From: UBA11986 sp963734955
GTDB lineage: Bacteria; Bacteroidota; Ignavibacteria; UBA10030; UBA6906
DNA length: 64,000 nt
Assembly: GCA_963734955.1 (NCBI GenBank)
Contig: CAVTJO010000005.1
Location: 650,210 to 714,209 of the forward strand
Direction: 5' to 3'
Positions 54,156-61,485 of this stretch are shown piece by piece (positions within the stretch are counted from its first letter, which is position 1; every line of letters starts with the position of its first letter). Below the pieces are notes generated by a model. That model did not search any database, was not told where the DNA came from, and worked only from the letters and a program-made list of their open reading frames with translations. The position numbers and the translations under genes were made by a program.

Positions 54156-54310
54156 AGTTAACGTTCAGCAACAGCGCAACGCCACACTCTATGCTCTTTC
54201 TTTTCTGGCAGGAATGTGTGTGGCGTTGAACGAACTCAATTCACAAAGCCAGCACCTGAATCAACAGCGGCCTACCAAATGAGTGAGTGGCGCCGTTGCA
54301 TTTGTTATGT
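54156..54310 (-). repeat. attC site of the first HigBA-like cassette
   Basis: GTTAACG at the left and TTTGTTATGTG at the right. GCAACAGCGC pairs with GCGCCGTTGC, and AACGCCACAC pairs perfectly with GTGTGGCGTT. It differs at only one base (54272) from the attC at 56469-56624. Confidence 0.9.
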
Positions 54311-54340
54311 GTTCGTTTGCGCCGCTGTTCGACATCTGAC

Positions 54341-54369
54341 TTGACTCTATGTCGGATATGACATACATT
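54341..54369 (+). promoter_or_regulatory. Sigma70 promoter of the HigBA-like cassette
   Basis: TTGACT, 17-base spacer, TACATT. The expected transcription start (about 54375-54377) coincides with the toxin ATG at 54377, so the mRNA would be leaderless. Confidence 0.65.
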
Positions 54370-54376
54370 GTTTCTG

Positions 54377-54709
54377 ATGAAACAGACTGAGAAGCCACTC
54401 GTATGGCTACACGGTGAAGTAAAGACCCCGCCATTCTCCCACGCAGGGCGGGTTGAAGCTGGCTATCTGTTGCGCCAACTACAAATGGGAGAGAAGCTGT
54501 CGTTACCTCACTCACGTCCAATGTCCTCGATAGGCTCTCGATGCCATGAACTCCGGATCACTGACGAGAACAAGACATGGCGTATTGTGTACCGCATCGA
54601 CGATGATGCCATCATTATTCTCGATGTGTTTGACAAGAAAACTCAAAAGACATCCAAAGAAGTTGTTGACAACTGCAAACGCCGAATTCGACTCTACGAA
54701 TCAGCTTAG
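54377..54709 (+). CDS. HigB/RelE-type toxin (phage-derived Gp49-like)
   Basis: A 110-residue RelE-superfamily toxin of the HigB-like subgroup: KPLVWLHGEVKTPPFS at the N-terminus, ELRITDENKTWRIVYRID in the core sheet and DVFDKKTQKTSKEVVDNCKRR at the end. Such toxins cleave ribosome-bound mRNA. The toxin precedes the antitoxin, as in higBA. A TTG three codons upstream is an alternative start. It is transcribed against array polarity. The 56690 copy encodes the identical protein. Confidence 0.85.
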   Translation: MKQTEKPLVWLHGEVKTPPFSHAGRVEAGYLLRQLQMGEKLSLPHSRPMSSIGSRCHELRITDENKTWRIVYRIDDDAIIILDVFDKKTQKTSKEVVDNCKRRIRLYESA

Positions 54710-54720
54710 GAGGTGCATCT

Positions 54721-55029
54721 ATGAACACAACAAAGCGAAAGCGTCTTGAAGCCAAGGGCTGGAAATTTGGCGACGCCTCTGACTTCCTCAATCTCTCTCC
54801 CGAAGAGGCTGCGTATGTCGAAGTGAAGCTTGCCTTGAGCAAACGCCTTCAAGAAACTCGTCGAGAGAAGAAACTCTCCCAAGAACAGTTGGCGCAACTC
54901 CTCAAGTCCAGCCAATCTCGCGTAGCCAAGATGGAGGCGGGAGACCCGACCGTGTCCCTTGATCTCCTTGTCCGCTCATTGTTAGCTCTTGGTGCCTCTC
55001 GAAGAGCCCTCTCCAGAATGCTGGCATGA
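54721..55029 (+). CDS. XRE-family HTH antitoxin (HigA-like)
   Basis: A 102-residue protein; AGGAGGTG lies upstream of the ATG. The helix-turn-helix is at about 46-92 (LSQEQLAQLLKSSQSRVAKMEAGDPTV). Residues 1-40 should hold the toxin-binding part. It is expected to neutralise the upstream toxin and repress the operon promoter. It lies 11 bases after the toxin stop. Confidence 0.88.
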   Translation: MNTTKRKRLEAKGWKFGDASDFLNLSPEEAAYVEVKLALSKRLQETRREKKLSQEQLAQLLKSSQSRVAKMEAGDPTVSLDLLVRSLLALGASRRALSRMLA

Positions 55030-55074
55030 CCTTCTCTTTCCTCCGTTGGCTTTCTACTGGGCGGCGCAAATGAC

Positions 55075-55281
55075 ACATAACGTTTTAGGCACAAAGTAGT
55101 GCCGTGCACAATGCTGTTTGATGATAGATTCGTAGGACGCTTCATGACGGCAATGAACTTCAAAATCCATTTGGCATAAATGTGCACGGCATTGAGCGAA
55201 CTCAACTTCATTGAGCCAACGTCTGCTTCACCCCGGCCTTACCAGATAACGTGAGCGTCTTTGTGCCGTTTGTTATATGCC
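55075..55281 (-). repeat. attC site of the BrnTA-like cassette
   Basis: CATAACGTTTTAGGCACAAAGTAGTGCCGTGCA at the left, GTGCACGGCATTGAGCGAACTC in the middle and GTGCCGTTTGTTATATG at the right. At about 205 bases it is the longest site, with an extra 60-base loop. Confidence 0.85.
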
Positions 55282-55298
55282 GTTGCCGTGCCGTCCAG

Positions 55299-55327
55299 TT
55301 GACACTGTCTACTATTTGTGATACTTT
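55299..55327 (+). promoter_or_regulatory. Sigma70 promoter of the BrnTA-like cassette
   Basis: TTGACA (consensus -35), 17-base spacer, TACTTT. The predicted transcription start falls on the GTG start codon at 55333, again suggesting a leaderless message. Confidence 0.65.
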
Positions 55328-55332
55328 GATAC

Positions 55333-55614
55333 GTGGACATCATTTGGGACGACGACAAGAACAAAACCCTGCAAAAGGCACGTGCCATCTCCCTCGAAGA
55401 GATCGCACAGATCATTTTGCAGAAAAAGTATCTGGCAGTATTGGAGAACCCGTCTCGACCAGGCCAGATGATTTTCATTCTTGAGTACAAAGATTACACT
55501 CATGTCGTTCCGTTCGTGGTAGACAGCAACAACAATATCGTTTTGAAGACAGCATTTCCAAGTCGGAAGTTTCACAGACTTTTCGGAAGAGGGCCCAATG
55601 AAAACAAGACTTGA
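55333..55614 (+). CDS. BrnT-family toxin
   Basis: A 93-residue protein with GTG start. The BrnT features DIIWDDDKNKTLQKARAISLEE (an N-terminal strand followed by a helix), then FILEYKDYTHVVPFVVD and the basic end LKTAFPSRKFHRLFG are visible. BrnT toxins are RelE-fold ribonucleases. It overlaps the antitoxin start by 17 bases. Transcribed against array polarity. Confidence 0.78.
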   Translation: MDIIWDDDKNKTLQKARAISLEEIAQIILQKKYLAVLENPSRPGQMIFILEYKDYTHVVPFVVDSNNNIVLKTAFPSRKFHRLFGRGPNENKT

Positions 55615-55897
55615 CTCCTTTGAGCGAGAAATTGAAAAGAACGCATCCTCATTTCGTCCTGTTACTAAGAGGCGACTTCGCAAAGTTGAGTCAATCATCG
55701 AACGTGTGAGAAAGACCCGGAATGTCAACATCCGCCTTTCGGAAAACGTACTTGAACAACTCAAGCGACGATCTCAGCACGAGGGCCTTCCATACCAAAC
55801 GCTGATAGCAAGCATCTTGCACAAGTATGTGACCGACAAGCTCATTGACGAAGATGCCATCCGAAAGTCTGTGAAGCTGCTTCAAGCCTCCCGTTAA
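55598..55897 (+). CDS. BrnA/CopG-like antitoxin
   Basis: A 99-residue protein; GAAGAGGG lies just upstream. A basic helical N-terminus is followed by a ribbon-helix-helix-type C-terminal part (RNVNIRLSENVLEQLKRRSQ, GLPYQTLIASILHKYV). This is the DNA-binding fold of BrnA-type antitoxins. Translationally coupled to the toxin. Confidence 0.8.
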   Translation: MKTRLDSFEREIEKNASSFRPVTKRRLRKVESIIERVRKTRNVNIRLSENVLEQLKRRSQHEGLPYQTLIASILHKYVTDKLIDEDAIRKSVKLLQASR

Positions 55898-55930
55898 GTT
55901 CTCCCTTCAAATACTGCTACACGGCAATGG

Positions 55931-56075
55931 CAAATAACGTCGAGCAAGCACGCCACGCCGAACTCTTTGTATATGATTGAGTGAGGCGTGGAGCGAACAC
56001 TTTTTGTCGTGCTGACTTCGATTCAACGCTGACTTACCAGATGACGTGAGCGTCGATGCTTGCGTTTGTTAAGCG
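55931..56075 (-). repeat. attC site of the first gene-less cassette
   Basis: TAACGTCGAGCAAGCACGCCACGCC at the left, GGCGTGGAGCGAACAC in the middle and GATGCTTGCGTTTGTTAAGCG at the right. Essentially identical to the site at 58237-58380. Confidence 0.88.
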
Positions 56076-56468
56076 TTCGTGGACGCCCGCCTGTACTGTC
56101 CTCGATGTTCTCCATTCATCGCTCGTGAAGTCTGTACCGCCGCCGATGAACTGCAACACGCCTCACGCTTGTTCACCCGAGCAGAGCGCACGGGAGGGAG
56201 GAAACGAACTGCCCGTAGACACCACCGTCCGTTCTTGGCTTGACAACACAAAGAAAAGATCCTTGACTTTCACTGCTCACCAAATGGTGAGCCGTCGCTC
56301 GTTGACCCGCACTGCACTCGACGCCAACATTCTTTTCCTCCCCAGCGCGGTGATTGACCAGTAGGCCGACCGTGCGCTCTTCCGTGTGCCAATTGACTTC
56401 ACCCGCCAGGAAATCTGAGCGCTTCACCAACCCACTCTCATTCTCTTGTTGATGCGGGCGGACATGAC
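56076..56468. other. Cassette body with no recognisable gene (copy 1)
   Basis: 393 bases, almost identical to 58381-58773 (differences at 56114 and at the right core box). Open frames exist on both strands (56056-56364 +, 56173-56484 -), but each starts inside an attC or without a ribosome site and resembles no protein I know. There is no TTGAC-type promoter like those of the toxin-antitoxin cassettes. It may encode a small RNA or be a dead gene. Confidence 0.55.
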
Positions 56469-56624
56469 GCTTAACGTTCAGCAACAGCGCAACGCCACAC
56501 TCTATGCTCTTTCTTTTCTGGCAGGAATGTGTGTGGCGTTGAACGAACTCAATTCACAAAGCCAGCACCTGAATCAACAGCGGCTTACCAAATGAGTGAG
56601 TGGCGCCGTTGCATTTGTTATGTG
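56469..56624 (-). repeat. attC site of the second HigBA-like cassette
   Basis: Same as 54156-54310 except one substitution (56585). Its left core box reads GCTTAACG. Confidence 0.9.
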
Positions 56625-56653
56625 TTCGTTTGCGCCGCTGTTCGACATCTGAC

Positions 56654-56682
56654 TTGACTCTATGTCGGATATGACATACATT
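56654..56682 (+). promoter_or_regulatory. Sigma70 promoter of the second HigBA-like cassette
   Basis: TTGACT, 17 bases, TACATT; identical to the promoter at 54341 and again placed so that transcription would start at the toxin ATG (56690). Confidence 0.65.
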
Positions 56683-56689
56683 GTTTCTG

Positions 56690-57022
56690 ATGAAACAGAC
56701 TGAGAAGCCACTCGTATGGCTACACGGTGAAGTAAAGACCCCGCCATTCTCCCACGCAGGGCGGGTTGAAGCTGGCTATCTGTTGCGCCAACTACAAATG
56801 GGAGAGAAGCTGTCGTTACCTCACTCACGTCCAATGTCCTCGATAGGCTCTCGATGCCATGAACTCCGGATCACTGACGAGAACAAGACATGGCGTATTG
56901 TGTACCGCATCGACGATGATGCCATCATTATTCTCGATGTGTTTGACAAGAAAACTCAAAAGACATCCAAAGAAGTTGTTGACAACTGCAAACGCCGAAT
57001 TCGACTCTACGAATCAGCTTAG
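56690..57022 (+). CDS. HigB/RelE-type toxin, second identical copy
   Basis: Protein identical to that encoded at 54377-54709 (KPLVWLHGEVKTPPFS to KRRIRLYESA). The whole cassette including its left attC is duplicated at an exact offset of 2313 bases. The two copies could cross-neutralise each other. Confidence 0.85.
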   Translation: MKQTEKPLVWLHGEVKTPPFSHAGRVEAGYLLRQLQMGEKLSLPHSRPMSSIGSRCHELRITDENKTWRIVYRIDDDAIIILDVFDKKTQKTSKEVVDNCKRRIRLYESA

Positions 57023-57033
57023 GAGGTGCATCT

Positions 57034-57342
57034 ATGAACACAACAAAGCGAAAGCGTCTTGAAGCCAAGGGCTGGAAATTTGGCGACGCCTCTGACTTCC
57101 TCAATCTCTCTCCCGAAGAGGCTGCGTATGTCGAAGTGAAGCTTGCCTTGAGCAAACGCCTTCAAGAAACTCGTCGAGAGAAGAAACTCTCCCAAGAACA
57201 GTTGGCGCAACTCCTCAAGTCCAGCCAATCTCGCGTAGCCAAGATGGAGGCGGGAGACCCGACCGTGTCCCTTGATCTCCTTGTCCGCTCATTGTTAGCT
57301 CTTGGTGCCTCTCGAAGAGCCCTCTCCAGAATGCTGGCATGA
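57034..57342 (+). CDS. XRE-family HTH antitoxin, second identical copy
   Basis: Identical to the antitoxin at 54721-55029, with the same AGGAGGTG ribosome site and 11-base spacing from its toxin. After its stop the sequence stays identical to the first copy up to the next attC core, where the copies diverge. Confidence 0.88.
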   Translation: MNTTKRKRLEAKGWKFGDASDFLNLSPEEAAYVEVKLALSKRLQETRREKKLSQEQLAQLLKSSQSRVAKMEAGDPTVSLDLLVRSLLALGASRRALSRMLA

Positions 57343-57387
57343 CCTTCTCTTTCCTCCGTTGGCTTTCTACTGGGCGGCGCAAATGAC

Positions 57388-57543
57388 ACATAACGTTTAG
57401 CAACAGCGCAACGCCACACTCTATGCCCTTTCTTTTTTGGCAAGAATGTGTGTGGCGTTGAACGAACACAATTCATACAGCGAACCTTGATTCAACATAG
57501 CCTTGCCAAACGACGTGAGTGGCGCTGTTGCATTTGTTATGTG
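57388..57543 (-). repeat. attC site of the MazE-Doc cassette
   Basis: CATAACGTTTAGCAACAGCGCAACGCCACAC at the left, GTGTGGCGTTGAACGAACAC in the middle and GCGCTGTTGCATTTGTTATGTG at the right. Close to, but distinct from, the HigBA-like sites. Confidence 0.9.
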
Positions 57544-57552
57544 AAGCGGCAG

Positions 57553-57581
57553 TTGACTCTGTGTATTACATATGTTATAAT
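57553..57581 (+). promoter_or_regulatory. Sigma70 promoter of the MazE-Doc cassette
   Basis: TTGACT, 17-base spacer, perfect TATAAT. It leaves a leader of about 18 bases with GGAG before the antitoxin ATG. The flanking ATTACATATGTTATAATG is AT-rich and partly palindromic, as expected for an autoregulated operator. Confidence 0.75.
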
Positions 57582-57605
57582 GTAGCCACACTTGGAGAAA
57601 CTACC

Positions 57606-57830
57606 ATGCTTAAAACAGCCGTTCGTCGAGTAGGCAACAGCCTCGGCATCACACTGCCGAAAACAGTCATCGACAATTATCATCTCAACGAAGGTGATGA
57701 ACTCCATCTCGTCGAGACTGAAGAAGGCGTTGTCCTCACACCGTTCAACCCTGAGTTTTCAGCTTGGGCCGAAGCATACGGAAGAACCAATAAGAAATTC
57801 CGCAACACACTGCATGCTCTCGGAAAGTAA
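57606..57830 (+). CDS. AbrB/MazE-type antitoxin
   Basis: A 74-residue protein; TTGGAGAAA lies upstream. The swapped-hairpin DNA-binding domain is at 1-48 (TAVRRVGNSLGITLPKTVID, LNEGDELHLVE). The C-terminal toxin-binding tail is TPFNPEFSAWAEAYGR. It overlaps the Doc gene by one base (TAATG). This architecture with Doc/Fic toxins is common in integrons and plasmids. Confidence 0.88.
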   Translation: MLKTAVRRVGNSLGITLPKTVIDNYHLNEGDELHLVETEEGVVLTPFNPEFSAWAEAYGRTNKKFRNTLHALGK

Positions 57831-58225
57831 TGGCCACTCGCTTCATTCCCAATAGGATTGTTGCCACTATTCACTCCGACCTTCTGCAAAGGTACGGTGG
57901 ACGTCCAGGCCTTCGTGATCCCAACCTGCTTGACTCTGCACTTGCTCAGCCCAAAGTTACTGTCGGGGGCAAGGTCGCCCACAAGACGCTCTTCGATAAA
58001 GCTGCGGCCTACGGATTTCATGTCTGCAGAAATCATCCCTTCGTTGATGGCAACAAACGCGTCGCTTTCGTCTTGATGGACATCTTCCTCCAAAAGAACG
58101 GATGGGAGATCATCTCCAACGAGGAGGATGCCTACTCGATGATGATGTCGCTCGCGTCCGGCAAACTCTCAAAGGCTCAACTCTCCAAGTGGGTCAAAGA
58201 ACATTCCTCAAAGCTTTCACGCTAG
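57830..58225 (+). CDS. doc: Doc-family (Fic fold) toxin
   Basis: A 131-residue protein with Fic/Doc signature HPFVDGNKRVAF near residue 66 (catalytic His, Asp variant). Doc toxins phosphorylate EF-Tu and halt translation. The length is normal. Translationally coupled to its antitoxin. A decayed copy lies at 47183-47385. Transcribed against array polarity. Confidence 0.9.
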   Translation: MATRFIPNRIVATIHSDLLQRYGGRPGLRDPNLLDSALAQPKVTVGGKVAHKTLFDKAAAYGFHVCRNHPFVDGNKRVAFVLMDIFLQKNGWEIISNEEDAYSMMMSLASGKLSKAQLSKWVKEHSSKLSR

Positions 58226-58236
58226 ACTGCCGTTTC

Positions 58237-58380
58237 ACATAACGTCGAGCAAGCACGCCACGCCGAACTCTTTGTATATGATTGAGTGAGGCGTGGAGCG
58301 AACACTTTTTGTCGTGCTGACTTCGATTCAACGCTGACTTACCAGATGACGTGAGCGTCGATGCTTGCGTTTGTTAAGCG
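58237..58380 (-). repeat. attC site of the second gene-less cassette
   Basis: Same sequence as 55931-56075 from TAACGTCGAG to TTTGTTAAGCG; the left core box is CATAAC here. Confidence 0.88.
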
Positions 58381-58773
58381 TTCGTGGACGCCCGCCTGTA
58401 CTGTCCTCGATGTTCTCCTTTCATCGCTCGTGAAGTCTGTACCGCCGCCGATGAACTGCAACACGCCTCACGCTTGTTCACCCGAGCAGAGCGCACGGGA
58501 GGGAGGAAACGAACTGCCCGTAGACACCACCGTCCGTTCTTGGCTTGACAACACAAAGAAAAGATCCTTGACTTTCACTGCTCACCAAATGGTGAGCCGT
58601 CGCTCGTTGACCCGCACTGCACTCGACGCCAACATTCTTTTCCTCCCCAGCGCGGTGATTGACCAGTAGGCCGACCGTGCGCTCTTCCGTGTGCCAATTG
58701 ACTTCACCCGCCAGGAAATCTGAGCGCTTCACCAACCCACTCTCATTCTCTTGTTGATGCGGGCGGACATGAC
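58381..58773. other. Cassette body with no recognisable gene (copy 2)
   Basis: Near-identical duplicate of 56076-56468 (T at 58419 where copy 1 has A). No promoter of the TTGAC class, ribosome site or known protein is seen. Being kept twice with almost no change implies a recent copy. Confidence 0.55.
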
Positions 58774-58932
58774 GCATAACGTTCAGCAACCACGCAACGG
58801 CACACTCAACGCTCTTTCTTTTTTTGGCATAAATGCGTGTGCCGTTGAGTGAGTTCCATTCGTAAAGCCTAACCGAGACTGAAATGGGCCTTGCCAAATA
58901 CATCGAACGTCGTGGTTGCGGTTGTTATGTGC
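58774..58932 (-). repeat. attC site of the Phd-ParE cassette
   Basis: GCATAACGTTCAGCAACCACGCAACGGCACAC at the left, GTGTGCCGTTGAGTGAGTTC in the middle and GTCGTGGTTGCGGTTGTTATGTG at the right. Confidence 0.88.
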
Positions 58933-58945
58933 CGGGTGCCGCAAG

Positions 58946-58975
58946 TTGACTTTCTCAGTTAAATGATACTATATT
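58946..58975 (+). promoter_or_regulatory. Sigma70 promoter of the Phd-ParE cassette
   Basis: TTGACT, 18-base spacer, TATATT (CTATAT at 17). A leader of about 20 bases with GAGGACAGG precedes the antitoxin ATG at 59001. Confidence 0.6.
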
Positions 58976-59000
58976 GATACAGACAAATTGTGAGGACAGG

Positions 59001-59274
59001 ATGCCAGTGATCAAACCAATCTCCGATCTCAGGAACAAGGCCAAGGAAATCTCCGACCTTGCGCACCGTTCCGATGAGCCCATTTTCATCACGAGGAATG
59101 GCGAAGGTGATCTCGTTGTGATGTCGATGGCCCAGTATAGCAAGCTTCAAGCTCAAGCTCGATCTGTTCAGCAAGCTCGCCGTTGCTCAAGCACAACGGG
59201 CAAGTGGTGACAAAGGCCGAAGTCTCTCTTCAGTCATGAAGGATTTACGGAAGCGTATCCGTGAGTCAGCCTAA
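59001..59274 (+). pseudogene. Phd/YefM-type antitoxin with a frameshift
   Basis: The DNA-binding half is intact (MPVIKPISDLRNKAKEISDL, EPIFITRNGEGDLVVMS). At about 59145-59155 (CTCAAGCTCGATC) one extra base shifts the frame, so the reading ends early at 59210. The original C-terminus continues in the next frame (LDLFSKLAVAQAQ to RKRIRESA), matching the intact homologue at 59834. The toxin-binding tail would be lost unless this is a sequencing error. Confidence 0.7.
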
Positions 59275-59566
59275 GTACCACATAAAACTTCTTCGTGTGG
59301 CAGAAGAGGACTTCACCGAGATCGTTACCTACATTGCTGCTGACCGTCCCTCTGCAGCCGAAGCACTGGCAACGAAGATTGAGAAGAACCTCCACCTCTT
59401 AGCTCACAATCCCCGTCTGGGGCGAGTTCCCAAGGAAGAGGATCTTGCCCGCCATTATCGCTACCTCGTCGTCGAGAACTACCTTATCTTCTATGCCATC
59501 GAAGGAGAGACAATCCTCGTCCACCGAATTCTTCACGGTGCTCGGGATTATCAGGGTCTCATCTAA
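59261..59566 (+). CDS. ParE/RelE-family toxin
   Basis: A 101-residue protein with GTG start overlapping the old antitoxin end by 14 bases. The ParE/RelE pattern is complete: YHIKLLRVAEEDFTEIVTYI, NPRLGRVPKE, YRYLVVENYLIFYAI, ILVHRILHGARDY. Family members inhibit gyrase or cleave mRNA; this one cannot be assigned further. It remains open although its antitoxin appears frameshifted. Confidence 0.85.
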   Translation: MSQPKYHIKLLRVAEEDFTEIVTYIAADRPSAAEALATKIEKNLHLLAHNPRLGRVPKEEDLARHYRYLVVENYLIFYAIEGETILVHRILHGARDYQGLI

Positions 59567-59587
59567 TCACATCTAGCGGCACCTGGC

Positions 59588-59755
59588 ACATAACGTTTAG
59601 CAAGCACGCCATTGCACGCTCTACGCGCACGGGCATTGAGCGATGGCTTGGCATAAACAAGCGGGCAATGGAACGAACACTATTTGATGGAGGAACAACA
59701 TGAATCTCAAACGCCCTTACAGAGAAGTGAGTGACGTGCTTGCATTTGTTATGTG
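59588..59755 (-). repeat. attC site of the Phd-RelE cassette
   Basis: CATAACGTTTAGCAAGCACGCCATTGC at the left, GGGCAATGGAACGAACAC in the middle and GACGTGCTTGCATTTGTTATGTG at the right. Confidence 0.88.
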
Positions 59756-59780
59756 GAGTGCGCCGCCCACATCCTTCTGC

Positions 59781-59809
59781 TTGACTATGTCCTAATTTGG
59801 TACTAATTT
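59781..59809 (+). promoter_or_regulatory. Sigma70 promoter of the Phd-RelE cassette
   Basis: TTGACT, 17-base spacer, TAATTT, followed by a short leader with AAGGAG before the ATG at 59834. Confidence 0.65.
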
Positions 59810-59833
59810 GTTGTCAACCATAAGGAGCCACAA

Positions 59834-60100
59834 ATGCCAATCATCAAATCCATTTCCAGCCTGCGACATCGTACCCGCGAGATTGCGTCCATCTGCCACA
59901 AAAAAGATGAGCCCGTATACCTCACGACGAACGGCGAAGGCGATTTGGTCGTCATGACTATCGAACACTATGAACGCCTTAAAGCTCAACTTGACCTTTT
60001 TGAAAAACTTGGCGTTGCCCAAGCTCAATCATCGGCAGGGAAGAAGGGTATTACACACCGACAGATGATTATGAAACTCCGTCGGCAAGTCAATGCCTGA
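59834..60100 (+). CDS. Phd/YefM-type antitoxin
   Basis: An 88-residue protein with AAGGAG upstream. The Phd DNA-binding fold is MPIIKSISSLRHRTREIASI and EPVYLTTNGEGDLVVMT; the toxin-binding helix is YERLKAQLDLFEKLGVAQAQ. It overlaps the toxin gene by 8 bases. It is an intact counterpart of the frameshifted antitoxin at 59001, which it closely resembles. Confidence 0.9.
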   Translation: MPIIKSISSLRHRTREIASICHKKDEPVYLTTNGEGDLVVMTIEHYERLKAQLDLFEKLGVAQAQSSAGKKGITHRQMIMKLRRQVNA

Positions 60101-60398
60101 CAAAGCCACACTTCGCTATCTTCCCGCTGCTCAAGATGATCTCACGTCAATTCTTGAGTTCATCGCAAAAGATAGTCCAAGTCGAGCCGTTTCCTTCATT
60201 GATCGGGTTGATGAACGCATTGGACAACTTGAATATCATCCTCTCCTCGGACGAGTGCCTCGACACCCAAAACTGCGAGAGTACGGCTACCGCGTCTTGG
60301 TCATCGAATCCTATCTTGTTTTCTACATCATCCGTGGAAGGATTGTTGAGATACATCGTGTCGTTCACGGGTCCCGCAATCTCGACCACCTAATCTGA
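60093..60398 (+). CDS. RelE/ParE-family toxin
   Basis: A 101-residue protein with the same fold and length as the toxin at 59261: LRYLPAAQDDLTSILEFIAK, HPLLGRVPRHPKLREYGYRV, LVFYIIRGRIVEIHRVVHGS. Coupled to the Phd-type antitoxin. Transcribed against array polarity. Confidence 0.88.
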   Translation: MPDKATLRYLPAAQDDLTSILEFIAKDSPSRAVSFIDRVDERIGQLEYHPLLGRVPRHPKLREYGYRVLVIESYLVFYIIRGRIVEIHRVVHGSRNLDHLI

Positions 60399-60436
60399 CC
60401 TTTCGACCTTTCTTCTTTTCCAGGGCGGCGCATTTC

Positions 60437-60592
60437 ACATAACGTTCAGTGGCCACGCCGTGCCGCACTCTATGCTTTTTCTTTTGACATAAATGAGGCG
60501 GGCATGGAACGAACTCTATATGTCGCGCCACACTCGAGCTTCACCTGCGCCTCACCAAATGATGTGAGTGACGTGGCCACATTTGTTAGTTG
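60437..60592 (-). repeat. attC site of the metallopeptidase-like cassette
   Basis: CATAACGTTCAGTGGCCACGCCGTGCCGCAC at the left, GGCATGGAACGAACTC in the middle and GACGTGGCCACATTTGTTAGTTGG at the right. Confidence 0.88.
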
Positions 60593-60626
60593 GCGTTTGC
60601 GGTGCCTCTTGACCCGGCGCCTCACG

Positions 60627-61451
60627 TTAGTCAGCAACCCTGTAACGTACGCCGGTGGTGTCACACCGACTGATGGCAGAGAGCCATCGTTGTTCAAGCT
60701 CTGAATTCGTCAGGTGCACCGAATGACAAAACGCTGATAACCCATCCTTCCAAAGTATCTTGACGTTCTCCTGCCCGAAGGTCTCATAGAGATATTTCAT
60801 GAGGCTCCCTGCTTCCGGGTAGCTGATCATTGGATCATGATGCCTGAACCGTCCCGTCAGATCTTCGAACGTGAGGAGCTTCTGTTTCTGTCGCAGAAGG
60901 TTCGCTAGCGGATGTAGGTCATGCATCCACCACTTGTTGTCCGCATAGACCGCCATCCCCTCATTGACCCAGTCCTCAGTATGACCCCATACATTCATGG
61001 CGACCACGTGAAACATCTCGTGTGCGCCCAGAGCCCTCACGGAATCATTCGCCACCGCGCAAATGACGCAACGACTGGCAAAAGTTTTTCCGTTTATCTC
61101 TTGGTTGATCAGCGAGCGCATTCGTAAACGGTCGTTCACGATGAAGTAGCTGATTTTGCGAGGAAAGCTCTGCTCGTGAAGCATCTGGACGATGTGAACA
61201 AGGGCGCTGTCGGCGCCCTGTCTCACAGCGACAATGTTGCGAGCTGTCCACGAATCCGACTCGTAGAAGATCTCACAAGCAAGAGAACTATCTCTGGTCC
61301 ACTGGAAATCGGGGTTCCCGAGGAGCTCCTCTTTCGAATAATCGCCGATAAGGCCGTCGATATAGATCAACCCGCAACCGGGAAAGATAAGCCATAAGGC
61401 GGCGAACAGAATAGCAACGACGATTTGGTTGTTATGTGAATGAGTCTTCAC
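60627..61451 (-). CDS. Lipoprotein with gluzincin-like metallopeptidase motif
   Basis: A 274-residue protein with GTG start. Lipobox IFPGC at about residues 22-26. ALGAHEMFHVVAMN carries HExxH, and WVNEGMAVYAD about 17 residues on supplies the third ligand Glu, as in peptidase MA-like gluzincins. The remainder is helical. Substrate unknown; it should be anchored facing the periplasm or surface. Array orientation. Confidence 0.75.
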   Translation of the reverse strand: MKTHSHNNQIVVAILFAALWLIFPGCGLIYIDGLIGDYSKEELLGNPDFQWTRDSSLACEIFYESDSWTARNIVAVRQGADSALVHIVQMLHEQSFPRKISYFIVNDRLRMRSLINQEINGKTFASRCVICAVANDSVRALGAHEMFHVVAMNVWGHTEDWVNEGMAVYADNKWWMHDLHPLANLLRQKQKLLTFEDLTGRFRHHDPMISYPEAGSLMKYLYETFGQENVKILWKDGLSAFCHSVHLTNSELEQRWLSAISRCDTTGVRYRVAD

Positions 61452-61485
61452 TGTACGTGGATGATGAGGCTTACCGCAAATGCCA

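Noticed and set aside
56056..56364. A 102-codon + strand ORF in the gene-less cassette (and its copy at 58361-58669)
   Set aside because: It begins inside the attC, has no ribosome site or promoter, and its translation shows no domain. The - strand ORF over the same bases is equally weak.
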